Shown: positions 1-7,994 of the stretch, one piece after another
How positions within the stretch are numbered: the stretch's first letter is position 1
How the letters are laid out: every line of letters starts with the position of its first letter
The notes under the pieces: model-generated
Seen by the model: only the letters and a program-made list of their open reading frames with translations
Told to the model about the DNA's origin: nothing
Database searches by the model: none
DNA from: Deltaproteobacteria bacterium
GTDB taxonomy: Bacteria; Myxococcota_C; UBA6777
Length of the DNA: 64,000 nucleotides
Assembly (NCBI GenBank): GCA_002731275.1
Contig: PCBK01000052.1
Location: forward strand, 1-64,000
Reading direction: 5' to 3'
Made by a program: the position numbers and the translations under genes

Positions 1-632
1 CGTCTTCGCTTGCAATCATCCACCTCAACAAACTCTCCACCCTGAGCCTTCGGCTCTTCCCTCCTCTCAAGCCTTTCGAGAGGAGGGACCAACTAGCCAA
101 TATATACGGGCTTAGCTTGATTTTTGATCCGGCGGACGTTGCACTTGTGTCTCCGCAAACTCCCCTTATTCCACCATTTCATCCCCTTCTTACAGGCGGA
201 TATAGCAGGGCCATATCCTTGGATTCCCTTTTGCTCGCCTACTTTCAGTGGGTTTTTTGCGTCTTCACTTGCAATCATCCGCCTCAACAAACTCACCACC
301 CTGTCGCTCCGCTCCTTCCCTCCTCTCAATCCTTTCGAGAGGAGGGACCATTTTCCCGATGTGTACGGATTTTAGCTTGGAATCTGTTCCGGCGGACGTT
401 GCACTTGTGTCTCCGCAAACTCCCCTGATTCCACCAAATCATCCCCTTCTTGTAGGCGGATATAGCAAGGCCATATCCTTGGAGAGCTCGACTGCTTACG
501 AGTTTTCAGTGGGTTTTTTGCGTCGCACTTTGCAACATACGCCTCAACAAACTCTCCACCCTGTCGCTCCGCTCCTTCCCTCCTCTCAAGCCTTTCGAGA
601 GGAGGGACCAACTAGCCGATATATACGGGTTT
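1..632. repeat. Tandem array of a ~260 bp intergenic element (2.4 copies)
   Basis: Three successive copies begin at 1, 260 and 521 (periods 259 and 261 bp); the third stops near 632. Each copy carries a perfect 10-bp hairpin with arms CCCTCCTCTC and GAGAGGAGGG around a 9-nt loop (59-87 in copy 1, equivalents near 318-347 and 578-607). The first two also carry the block GTTGCACTTGTGTCTCCGC (138-156 and 398-416). Open frames here differ between copies, contain no recognisable protein motif and are not credible genes. The window edge cuts the array, so it may extend further upstream. Confidence 0.85.
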
Positions 633-633
633 A

Positions 634-660
634 TAGGTCGGACACAAGGCCCGACCCTAC
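634..660. repeat. Short dispersed hairpin element, copy 1
   Basis: The segment forms a stem GGTCGG / CCGACC with the 9-nt loop ACACAAGGC, flanked by TA on the left and CTAC on the right. Near-identical elements lie at 57516-57541 and, with compensating stem changes, at 20868-20888. It sits at the distal end of the repeat array. No gene is associated with it. Confidence 0.75.
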
Positions 661-718
661 AGGATTCAATCCAACATACACGTGTTTTTCGTTTGTATTG
701 TGATATGCCGTTTCATAT

Positions 719-1020
719 GCATCGCTCCCCTTGTCGACCGAAGCAAAGCGAAGGTCTTACAGGGGGAGCTGGCGGGCGAAGCCCGTCTGAGGGGGTTCTT
801 ACTCTTCATCTTTTGCATCGCTCCCCTTGTCGACCGAAGCAAAGCGCAGGTCATACAGGGGGGAGCTGGCGGGCAAAGCCCGACTGAGGGGGGTCTTGAG
901 TGGCTCCCCTTGCCTACAAAATTGGACAGCAGGGGGAACCTGAGGGGGTCTTGCATCGCTCCCCTTGCCTACAAAATTGAATGGGGGGAGCTGGCTGACC
1001 GCAGGTCGGACTGAGAAGGG
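719..1020. repeat. Cluster of four degenerate GC-rich palindromic repeats
   Basis: Copies start near 719, 815, 903 and 953. The first two are almost identical over about 80 bp and 96 bp apart; each begins GCATCGCTCCCCTTGTCGAC and ends in a GGGGGAGCTGG...CTGAGGGGG block containing a short hairpin (arms GCGGGC and GCCCGT in the first copy). The last two are shorter and replace the middle with CCTTGCCTACAAAATTG. This resembles the intergenic palindromic repeats that accumulate in many bacterial genomes. No coding capacity was recognised. Confidence 0.75.
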
Positions 1021-1052
1021 CTCCAAAGTCACGTATATATGGTTTGATAGGT

Positions 1053-1562
1053 CCCCCTTCCTCTTCCAGAGGATGGAGAGGAAGGGGGAAGGCCGGAGGC
1101 CTGGGGGATGGAGAGGTTTGTTGAAGGGGTGGTTGCAAAGTGAATGAAGCAAATGACAACCGCTGCAAGTTCGCGAGCAGTCAAGCATGTAAAGGATGTC
1201 GCTTGCGACATACGTATGATCATGAGGGATTGTGTCGTACATTCGGGTGCATTTTGCGAAGACACAAGTGCAACTGCCCCTGGATCAGCATTCTAGTATC
1301 CCCCGTGTATACGGTATAAATGCTCCCCCTTCCATTCTCCAGAGGATGGAGAGGAAGGGGGAAGAGCCGAAGGCTCAGGGGGATGGAGAGGTTTGTCGAA
1401 GGGGTGGTTGCAAAGTGAATGAAGCAAATGACAACCGCATATGTTGTCCGAGCAATCGAGCGTTAGGAGGATGTCGCTTGCGACATACGTATGATCATGA
1501 GAGATTGTAGCGTATGTTCGGGTGCATTTTGCGAAGACACAAGTGCAACTGCCCCTGGAGCA
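1053..1562. repeat. Second array of the ~270 bp element, opposite orientation
   Basis: Two direct copies start at 1053 and about 1325 (period 272 bp). The first opens with a perfect 12-bp hairpin, arms CCCCCTTCCTCT and AGAGGAAGGGGG (1053-1088); the second has a related stem at 1325-1361. Both contain GCGAAGACACAAGTGCAAC, the near-exact reverse complement of the block in the array at 1-632, so the two arrays are the same family in opposite orientation. Shared blocks also include CATACGTATGATCATGAG. No gene is supported. Confidence 0.8.
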
Positions 1563-1671
1563 GAACTCAAGCGAAATACCGATAACATCGTGCAAGAATT
1601 GTTGGAGGATCTTCGAGTGTGAGAAGGTTGGCGAGAGTATGGTATGATGTGAAAAATATCGTCCTAGAATG

Positions 1672-1708
1672 AAAAAAGCCTCTTCCCTACAAGAGAGAAG
1701 AGGCTTTT
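1672..1708 (-). terminator. Rho-independent terminator of the tRNA-Lys/tRNA-Glu unit
   Basis: On the minus strand, directly after the tRNA-Glu body, a stem AAAAGCCTCTTC / GAAGAGGCTTTT (12 bp, 11-nt loop) ends in a run of T residues. It starts at the tRNA discriminator base, so the transcript ends immediately after the mature 3' end. Confidence 0.85.
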
Positions 1709-1779
1709 GACCCCTACGGGACTCGAACCCGTGCCGTCGGCGTGAAAGACCGATGTCCTAACCACTAGACGAAGGGGCC
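1708..1779 (-). tRNA. tRNA-Glu (UUC)
   Basis: The minus strand folds into a cloverleaf: acceptor GGCCCCT pairing with AGGGGTC (one G-T pair), anticodon loop CTTTCAC with anticodon TTC, and T arm ACGGG-TTCGAGT-CCCGT. CCA is not encoded. It lies one base downstream of tRNA-Lys, so the two are surely co-transcribed. Confidence 0.95.
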
Positions 1780-1780
1780 G

Positions 1781-1853
1781 TAAGGCAGCTGGGGCTCGAA
1801 CCCAGGACCCTCGGCTTAAAAGGCCGATGCTCTACCGACTGAGCTACTGCCTC
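1781..1853 (-). tRNA. tRNA-Lys (UUU)
   Basis: Acceptor GAGGCAG pairs with CTGCCTT, the anticodon loop is CTTTTAA with anticodon TTT, and the T arm is CTGGG-TTCGAGC-CCCAG. CCA is not encoded. It is the promoter-proximal member of a two-tRNA transcript. Confidence 0.95.
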
Positions 1854-1892
1854 GGTGGGAGGTAATCAGTGTTTCCTCCCGAAGCGCAGTTA

Positions 1893-1921
1893 TAAATACG
1901 AAAACTACCCCCCAATGTCAA
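1893..1921 (-). promoter_or_regulatory. Sigma-70-type promoter of the tRNA unit
   Basis: Reading the minus strand, a perfect -35 TTGACA (1916-1921) is followed after exactly 17 bp by TATTTA (1893-1898). It lies 40 bp upstream of tRNA-Lys, as expected for a stable-RNA promoter. A G-run in the spacer is unusual. Confidence 0.7.
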
Positions 1922-2342
1922 GCGAATCTGAAAAAAAATCTCAACTTTTCAAAAAACTCATTATTTAGGGCAAGCTACAGACCCGAAAAAATGGGCATGA
2001 TCAGATCTTTTTCCACCAACCAAGATCAATTTGGGGGCAAACAGGGTCCAAAAAAAATTTCGCCACCACGATTTTTTTGCTCTGTGCCCTAAAAAAGATC
2101 CATTTGGGGTACAAAAAGTGATCACGATCAGCCAAAAAACAGATCACAACCCCTCAAACACATGATCACGATCAACAAAAAGATCATACAAAAACCCAAA
2201 TCGCCCCGTGCAAGACCCACACAGGATACATACACGCAGAACACCCTGCTCCGCAGTTCTCGCGGGAAGATGTCTAGATCAGGTCAATGGAAGATGGAAT
2301 GGAAAAGATAGGAATGATGTAGAAAGCGAGGGATCAGGAGGC
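1922..2342. other. AT-rich intergenic region with GATC-rich motifs
   Basis: This gap between the tRNA promoter and the 3' end of the RNase E/G gene contains no credible gene. Between about 1998 and 2190 there are many GATC words, including two copies of TGATCACGATCA (near 2128 and 2162) and two of GATCnATTTGGGG form (near 2024 and 2097). These could be protein-binding or methylation sites, or simple low-complexity drift. Confidence 0.5.
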
Positions 2343-4973
2343 TCAGTCTTCTTTGAGGCTGTAGAACTTGTTTTTAAAGGCGTTGGGGCTGCGCTCAAAG
2401 CCTTCTTTTTTGAAGGCCTGCTGCGCTTCTTGGACGGAGAGATGGCGAAGATCATGCAGAACACTCAGCTCCTCCTCACTCCAACGTCGGAAGGAACCCG
2501 TCTGTGAAGCGCTGCGAGTTGCTTTGGGGGACTTGCGACCATTCTGGGGAGTAGCCTGTTTTTGCTCTTCAGAAGAGTCAGCTTCGGATGCATGCTCAAC
2601 AAGCGCCACCCTCTTCTCTTCTTCCTCAGAAGCACGTCGGATCTTTTTCAGCTCCTCAGCACTCCACAAGCTACCACCTTCTGTTGCAGCAGAAGCCGTT
2701 TTATCTTTGGCAGCCGCTGGAGGTTGACGAAAACGACTCTGACGCTTTTGGCGTTCTTGACCTCCTCGCCTCCTCGAAAAGCGTCCGCCTCCCTTTTTCT
2801 CTTCAGAAGGAGCTTGGGTGACCGCTTGTTGTTTCGACTCAGCAACAGGCTCACTCTTTTTCGTGCTCGCCTCAACAGGAACCTTTACGACCTCTTTGGG
2901 AGTCTCCTTTACGGGCTCTTTGGGCTTGTCGTGCTGGCGCTTTTTGGGTGCAGTTGGAGCTTGCGCTTCTTGTTTTTTGGGTTGTGGCTCTTTCTGCGTC
3001 GCTTGCTCTCGATGATCATTTCGTCTCCGAGAACGACCTCTCTCACGTGAAGCCTGTTTCTTTGCTTTGGCTTCTTTGGGAGCAGCCTGCGTTTGCGCAC
3101 TCTCAGCGGCTTTGGCCTCAACGCTCACAGCGGACTTGGGAGCTTCAGGTTGGCGTGTCCTATCCTTGGACGGAGCAGATTGGGTGTTTGTAAGCTTTTG
3201 CAAAAACCAAGGGAACCCTTCGTGGAATCCGTTAGGATAACGTCGCAAGGACTGCTGTACTTTGGGTCTCTTGGGCGCGCTCACCCGACTTGGTGCAGGC
3301 GTCGGAGCAGGCTCTTCTCTTTCCGGTCGTTGCTTGACGGGTTCGTTTTGGGTGGGCTCACTTTTGGGTGTGTCTTTTTTGAAGAAGTGTTGCTTGAGAT
3401 CCTTGATGGATTCCTGCAACACAGAGCCCGCTTGGACAAGCCGTCTGAACTTACGACCTCTACGAGGTTTCTTCCCTTTGGTTTGTTTGTTTTTGCGGAA
3501 GAATTGCAGATCATCATCAATAGAGATGCCCATCCCTTCGCGTTCGAGGATGGTGACATCAGTCTCAAACTCCATCTCCATTTCGAGCAGCTCTGCACGT
3601 TTTTGGTTGAGCAAGTAGAGCGCGATATCCTTGGGGACAGTCGCTTCGACACGCTCGTAGGCACGTGTTGCGGCGGCATCTTGGAGATGGCGTAAGACGA
3701 TGAGTGCGCTTGCTTCGGCGTTGGGGATTTTGCCGAGACCACTACAGCTTGGACAAGAGACAAAGTAACCGAGCTCTTTGGAGTCACGGATCCTTTGACG
3801 AGAGATCGAGAGCAGGCCGAATGAGGATGAGATCCGCCCCATCCGGATGCGGGCTTTGTCCTCTTTCAGGATCTGTCTCATATGACGCTCGACACGGCGG
3901 ACATTTTTGGAGAGTCGCATACCAATAAAGTCGATCACGACAAGACCACCGAGGTCGCGAAGACGAAGCTGTCGTGCGACCTCGGTCGCAGCTTCCAGGT
4001 TGGTCTTCAACGCGGTCTCTTCGATACCACTTTCACTTTGTGTTTTTCCGGAGTTGACATCGATCGCGATCAACGCCTCCGTGGGGTCGATACAAATGGA
4101 ACCCCCAGAAGGTAGATTGATCCGACGTTCGTAGACTTGGGCAATTTGAAGCTCAACTTGATAGGCTGAGAACAAGGGACGTTCGCCCTCATAGTATTTG
4201 ATCTCAGCTTTTCCGGAGATCGCCGCCGAGAAGTATGAACGTGCGCGCTCAAAGGCCTCCTCATCATCGACGAAGATTTCATCGATATCAGCATCGTAGT
4301 AATCGCGGATCATCCGCATGATCAGATCACCATCTTGGAAGACGATGCCAACACGAGGATCACGCCACGCTTCTTGTTGGATATTTTTCCACAGACGGAG
4401 AAGGTAATTGAGCTCACGTTCGAGATCTTCGAACTCTTTGCCAAGCGCCGCAGTCCGCACGATACAACCAAAGCCCTCTGGAGGCTTCAGATCTTTCATC
4501 GCATCTCTGAGGCTTTGTCGGTCTTTTTGGTCGACGATTTTGTTGGAGATACCGATGCCACTCTCACGTGGACGCAACACCAAGAAGCGTCCAGGAAGCG
4601 TGCAATAGGTCGTAAGCGCGGCACCTTTGTTATCGACGGCTTCACGCTCAACTTGGACAAGCACGGGCTGCCCAACTTTGAGTACATCGTCGATACGAAC
4701 GCGTTTTCCATCACCTTTGGGTTTACGACTCCAGAAATCTTCATGGATGTTACGAAAAGGCAAAAATCCATGTCGCTCTCCGCCGTATTCGACGAACGCC
4801 GCATGGATGGATGGCTCAAGCTTGACGACCATCCCCCTATAAATGTTGTTTCGGTTTTTTTGACGAAGGCGGGTCTCAATGTCGTATTCGTAGAGTTTAC
4901 CGCTATCACTGTCAACGATGGCACCGCGAATTTCTTCGGGTTCGTTGACGTTAAAAAGCATCTTTTTGGCCAT
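2343..4973 (-). CDS. rne: Ribonuclease E/G family endoribonuclease with long C-terminal tail
   Basis: An 876-residue member of the RNase E/G family, which cleaves single-stranded RNA in rRNA maturation and mRNA decay in the cytoplasm. The S1 domain is at roughly residues 35-120. The catalytic aspartates of the DNase I-like domain are seen as D305 (IDVNSG) and D348 (VVIDF), and the zinc-link CPSC at 407-410, matching E. coli spacing. From about residue 500 the protein becomes a charged, disordered tail rich in K, E, P and A, with an arginine/glycine patch near 720, as in RNase E scaffolds. It ends in a tryptophan-containing helical segment (about 828-876) resembling a Myb/SANT fold, which is unusual. 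ATG start with GGAG 11 bases upstream. It stands alone. Symbol rne rather than rng is a choice based on the tail. Confidence 0.93.
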   Translation of the reverse strand: MAKKMLFNVNEPEEIRGAIVDSDSGKLYEYDIETRLRQKNRNNIYRGMVVKLEPSIHAAFVEYGGERHGFLPFRNIHEDFWSRKPKGDGKRVRIDDVLKVGQPVLVQVEREAVDNKGAALTTYCTLPGRFLVLRPRESGIGISNKIVDQKDRQSLRDAMKDLKPPEGFGCIVRTAALGKEFEDLERELNYLLRLWKNIQQEAWRDPRVGIVFQDGDLIMRMIRDYYDADIDEIFVDDEEAFERARSYFSAAISGKAEIKYYEGERPLFSAYQVELQIAQVYERRINLPSGGSICIDPTEALIAIDVNSGKTQSESGIEETALKTNLEAATEVARQLRLRDLGGLVVIDFIGMRLSKNVRRVERHMRQILKEDKARIRMGRISSSFGLLSISRQRIRDSKELGYFVSCPSCSGLGKIPNAEASALIVLRHLQDAAATRAYERVEATVPKDIALYLLNQKRAELLEMEMEFETDVTILEREGMGISIDDDLQFFRKNKQTKGKKPRRGRKFRRLVQAGSVLQESIKDLKQHFFKKDTPKSEPTQNEPVKQRPEREEPAPTPAPSRVSAPKRPKVQQSLRRYPNGFHEGFPWFLQKLTNTQSAPSKDRTRQPEAPKSAVSVEAKAAESAQTQAAPKEAKAKKQASRERGRSRRRNDHREQATQKEPQPKKQEAQAPTAPKKRQHDKPKEPVKETPKEVVKVPVEASTKKSEPVAESKQQAVTQAPSEEKKGGGRFSRRRGGQERQKRQSRFRQPPAAAKDKTASAATEGGSLWSAEELKKIRRASEEEEKRVALVEHASEADSSEEQKQATPQNGRKSPKATRSASQTGSFRRWSEEELSVLHDLRHLSVQEAQQAFKKEGFERSPNAFKNKFYSLKED

Positions 4974-5781
4974 AGATGGGTTGTCTCCTACCCTGATAGC
5001 ATTGCAAAGGGCAGTCGTACATGAGGATGGGTATGTTCAAGCAGGCAGGATGTCGATGGAGTGGTGCTCACCTGGATTCTCTCACAGGTCAGAAAAACCG
5101 ACGTATCCATCTACACTTTCCGAAGAAAAACAGAAACATAGGGAATCGATGCATGTAACCCGAGATTTTCCAACACACAAGAAACGATTCTTGTCCGGTG
5201 GGGACAAAAACGAAGAACGATTCTTTGCAGAAACTAAAATACACTCTTGTACGCACATTTCGAGTTTTTTCGCAGCTTTTCGCCAGGCTCAGCTTGCTTC
5301 AACAGGGATATCCGCTTCTTTTGTCGACTGCGTTCAGAACCTCTTTCTCAATGATTCACATATATAATGATAGAGCGATGTTCGCTGTATCGCGAAACCA
5401 CACCCACAGTATCCTCCTGGGATGTCTGTCCGGTGTGTCTATATTTGTGGTTGAATATCAACCGTGTACGTTTGCATTTGGTTCACAAAAGACGGGTGAC
5501 ATATCCTGGTTTTACCAGGAGCACTTCACGCCCAAAAAGCTCTTTTGCTCTCCTACGTATATCACAGCCAAGACTGTGTTGCAAGCCACCGACAAGACAA
5601 GAAAAGACACATAAACCCAACACGATCTCCACGAGAAGCACACAGCCTTCGTTGCACTTTCTGGTCTTTGGGTTTACTTCCTCGGAAAAAACTCTCCCTC
5701 CTGACATTGCATTCACAGGAAATTCACTGCATACTTCGCGGTGAAATCGCTTTGGAACACGTCAAACACAAAGGAAAGTAG
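4974..5781. other. Long intergenic region, no gene recognised
   Basis: About 0.8 kb between the divergent RNase E/G gene and the lipoprotein gene at 5782. Frames of up to 138 codons exist but lack a ribosome-binding site, a signal peptide or any family motif. Small hairpins are present: TTGTCC/GGACAA at 5191-5207 and TCCTGGT/ACCAGGA with a TTT loop at 5504-5520. The length suits a regulated 5' leader for RNase E/G, which is autoregulated through its leader in enterobacteria, but nothing here demonstrates that. Confidence 0.45.
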
Positions 5782-6279
5782 ATGCACAACATTTTGGCCC
5801 TTCGTGGACGCCCCCTCCTCTCTTCAGTGTATGTATGGATAGGATGTGTCTCGCTGCTCTGCTTTGCAGGTTGCCAACCCCCAACCAAACCAGAGCAGGC
5901 GTTCGCCAACTTTCAAAAGTGGGCATCACAGCAAAAGGCCAAGCAGCTCTGGGCCCAACTCTCTCACAAGAGTCAACAACACATCCAAACCATCTTGAGA
6001 GCCCACCACGTCAAGACAACCCCCGCGCAATTCTTCGCAAAGGGTCAGGTACGCAAAGGTCGGACGTTGAGAAAAGATCCACGAAAAAAACCCATCATCA
6101 CGCCGAATAAAGCGACACTTTTCTTTCGGGATGAGTTTGAACAACTTGTGACCATCAAAATGGTGTACGAACAGAAAAAGTGGAAGTACGTGCTCCCCAC
6201 ACAAGATGTATCCCCCTCTCCAACCGCACCAACTGCGTCTCCAAAAACAGCCCCCACAACACGTCAAATCACCCGATGA
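5782..6279 (+). CDS. Small putative lipoprotein
   Basis: A 165-residue protein of no recognised family. The N-terminus has a hydrophobic stretch ending in the lipobox CFAGC (near residue 31), so it is probably lipidated. The body (about 37-150) is basic and helical near the N-terminus, with a beta-like segment (ATLFFRDEFEQLVTIKMVYE), and it ends in a Pro/Thr/Ser-rich tail. The pattern of a short helical region followed by strands resembles small DUF4878/NTF2-like lipoproteins, but this is a loose resemblance. The start follows AGGAAAG with short spacing. It converges on radA with only 21 bases between stop codons. Confidence 0.65.
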   Translation: MHNILALRGRPLLSSVYVWIGCVSLLCFAGCQPPTKPEQAFANFQKWASQQKAKQLWAQLSHKSQQHIQTILRAHHVKTTPAQFFAKGQVRKGRTLRKDPRKKPIITPNKATLFFRDEFEQLVTIKMVYEQKKWKYVLPTQDVSPSPTAPTASPKTAPTTRQITR

Positions 6280-6300
6280 AGAGTCTCCACAGCTTACACG

Positions 6301-7674
6301 TTAAAACAACGTTGAGAGCGCCTCATCCACATTGCTCACACCCAATAAAGTTGCCTTCTTGCTCTTTTTCAGACGAGCCCGGTTATTTTCGGGGATCATG
6401 ATCTGTGTAAAACCGAGCTTCTTCGCCTCTTGCATACGCAACTCAGCCTGACTCACACCTCGAATTTCACCAGCAAGGCCGACCTCACCAAAGATCGCCA
6501 TTTTCTGTGGCAAGGCTTTTCCTCGGAAGCTCGACGCTAGCGCCAACATAATCGGAAGGTCGGCGGCAGGTTCGTCGAGTCGGAATCCGCCCGCCACGTT
6601 GACAAAGATGTCCGAAGCCGTGATCTGCATCCCACCGCTCTTTTCGAGGACCGCAACCAACAGCGCGACCCTGTTTGGATCCACACCAGTGCACGTACGA
6701 CGTGGATTCCCATAGGCAGGGCTCCCAACGAGCGCTTGCACCTCAACGAGCAACGGACGACTCCCTTCAAGACAGACGGAGACCACAGAACCTGCGGCCC
6801 CAACTGGTCGTTGGTCCAAAAACAGAGAGGAGGGATTGCCAACCTCCACAAGACCGTTCTCCTTCATCTCGAATACGCCGATCTCATTGGTCGAACCAAA
6901 GCGGTTCTTCACCGCCCGCAAGATTCTGTACGGGTGTCCACGCTCCCCTTCAAAGTACAAGACCGTATCGACGAGGTGTTCGAGGACTCGTGGACCTGCG
7001 ATCATCCCATCTTTTGTGACGTGCCCGATCAACAAGGTCGAGATCGACTCCCTTTTGGCGAGGTGCATCAGACGCGCAGCCGATTCTCGGATCTGGCTCA
7101 CAGAACCTGGGGTGGATGAAATGTCAGGACAAAAGACGCTTTGGATGGAGTCAACGACGAGAAAGTCAGGTTTGCATTTGGTGGCTTCTTCTTTGATGCG
7201 CTCGATATCGACCTCTGCGAGCAAAAGCAAGTCATCGTTGATCGCCCCGATCCTTTTGGCTCTCATCTTGGTTTGCCGTAAGGACTCCTCTCCCGAGACA
7301 TAGAGGACTTTACGACCTTGCTGGACATACTCCATAGCCGACTGCAACGCGATGGTGCTCTTACCAATACCGGGATCTCCACCGAGCAGGATCAATGAAC
7401 CTTCGACGAGTCCCCCTCCAAGTACACGATCCAACTCGTGAATACCGAATTGTTCGCGCTGCATATCCTCTTCATCGATCGCGGTGATGGGGATGGGTTT
7501 GGTTTTGTCACTCAATCCCCCGCGAGCTGCGGCCTTCTCAGCCTGTACTTTGCCTCGCGTTTGCGAAAACTCCTCCGCAGTGTTCCAAGCTCCACAGCGA
7601 CTACACCGTCCAAACCACTTGGGCTCGCGGTTTCCACAATCTGTACATTGATACATCGTTTTGACTTTTGCCAT
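6301..7674 (-). CDS. radA: DNA repair protein RadA
   Basis: RadA is a RecA-like ATPase that drives branch migration of recombination intermediates. With the start at 7674 the protein has 457 residues, the usual length. It has the N-terminal zinc finger (C10, C13, C24, C27), a Walker A motif GGDPGIGKST at 98-107, the RadA signature KNRFGST around residue 250, and the C-terminal Lon-protease-like domain. An in-frame start nine codons upstream (7701) is possible, but GGGAG lies 7 bases before the 7674 ATG and the zinc-finger start MAKVKTMYQC matches the family. It is encoded alone. Confidence 0.96.
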   Translation of the reverse strand: MAKVKTMYQCTDCGNREPKWFGRCSRCGAWNTAEEFSQTRGKVQAEKAAARGGLSDKTKPIPITAIDEEDMQREQFGIHELDRVLGGGLVEGSLILLGGDPGIGKSTIALQSAMEYVQQGRKVLYVSGEESLRQTKMRAKRIGAINDDLLLLAEVDIERIKEEATKCKPDFLVVDSIQSVFCPDISSTPGSVSQIRESAARLMHLAKRESISTLLIGHVTKDGMIAGPRVLEHLVDTVLYFEGERGHPYRILRAVKNRFGSTNEIGVFEMKENGLVEVGNPSSLFLDQRPVGAAGSVVSVCLEGSRPLLVEVQALVGSPAYGNPRRTCTGVDPNRVALLVAVLEKSGGMQITASDIFVNVAGGFRLDEPAADLPIMLALASSFRGKALPQKMAIFGEVGLAGEIRGVSQAELRMQEAKKLGFTQIMIPENNRARLKKSKKATLLGVSNVDEALSTLF

Positions 7675-7994
7675 TCTTACTCCCACAACGAATAGAGACA
7701 ATCAATGACAGCAAGCATACACAACACACTGTCTCGACGTGTCATACAAAAACATCCCTCCCATGAGGATTGGTTTTTTTGCAGTCCGCAACCAATCAAC
7801 ACAAGAGACAGATAATAACAAGGCCCGGTTTTTTTGAAGAAGAAGACGTGACCAACGAGCAGGATGACAGGTCTTATTTCACAAGATCACATCTTCGAAA
7901 CAAAACGTGATACAATAGAGCACATTTTCGATAAAAAGACGACACGACCACACTGTCGGTCATTTTGTTCAAGCATTTTTTGGAGATATTGTCG
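7675..7994. other. Divergent intergenic region between radA and the MopE/WD40 gene
   Basis: This 320-bp gap must hold promoters for both flanking genes. A possible -10 element GATACAAT lies at 7909-7916 for the rightward gene, but no good -35 partner is visible. No gene or strong inverted repeat was seen. Confidence 0.4.

Noticed and set aside
1-632. Possible CRISPR-like or phage-derived array
   Set aside because: The whole ~260-bp unit is repeated, with no short repeat/variable spacer structure and no phage genes.
5198-5614. Possible 138-residue protein in the gap upstream of the lipoprotein at 5782
   Set aside because: No Shine-Dalgarno sequence, no domain or signal, and several alternative frames of similar length overlap it.
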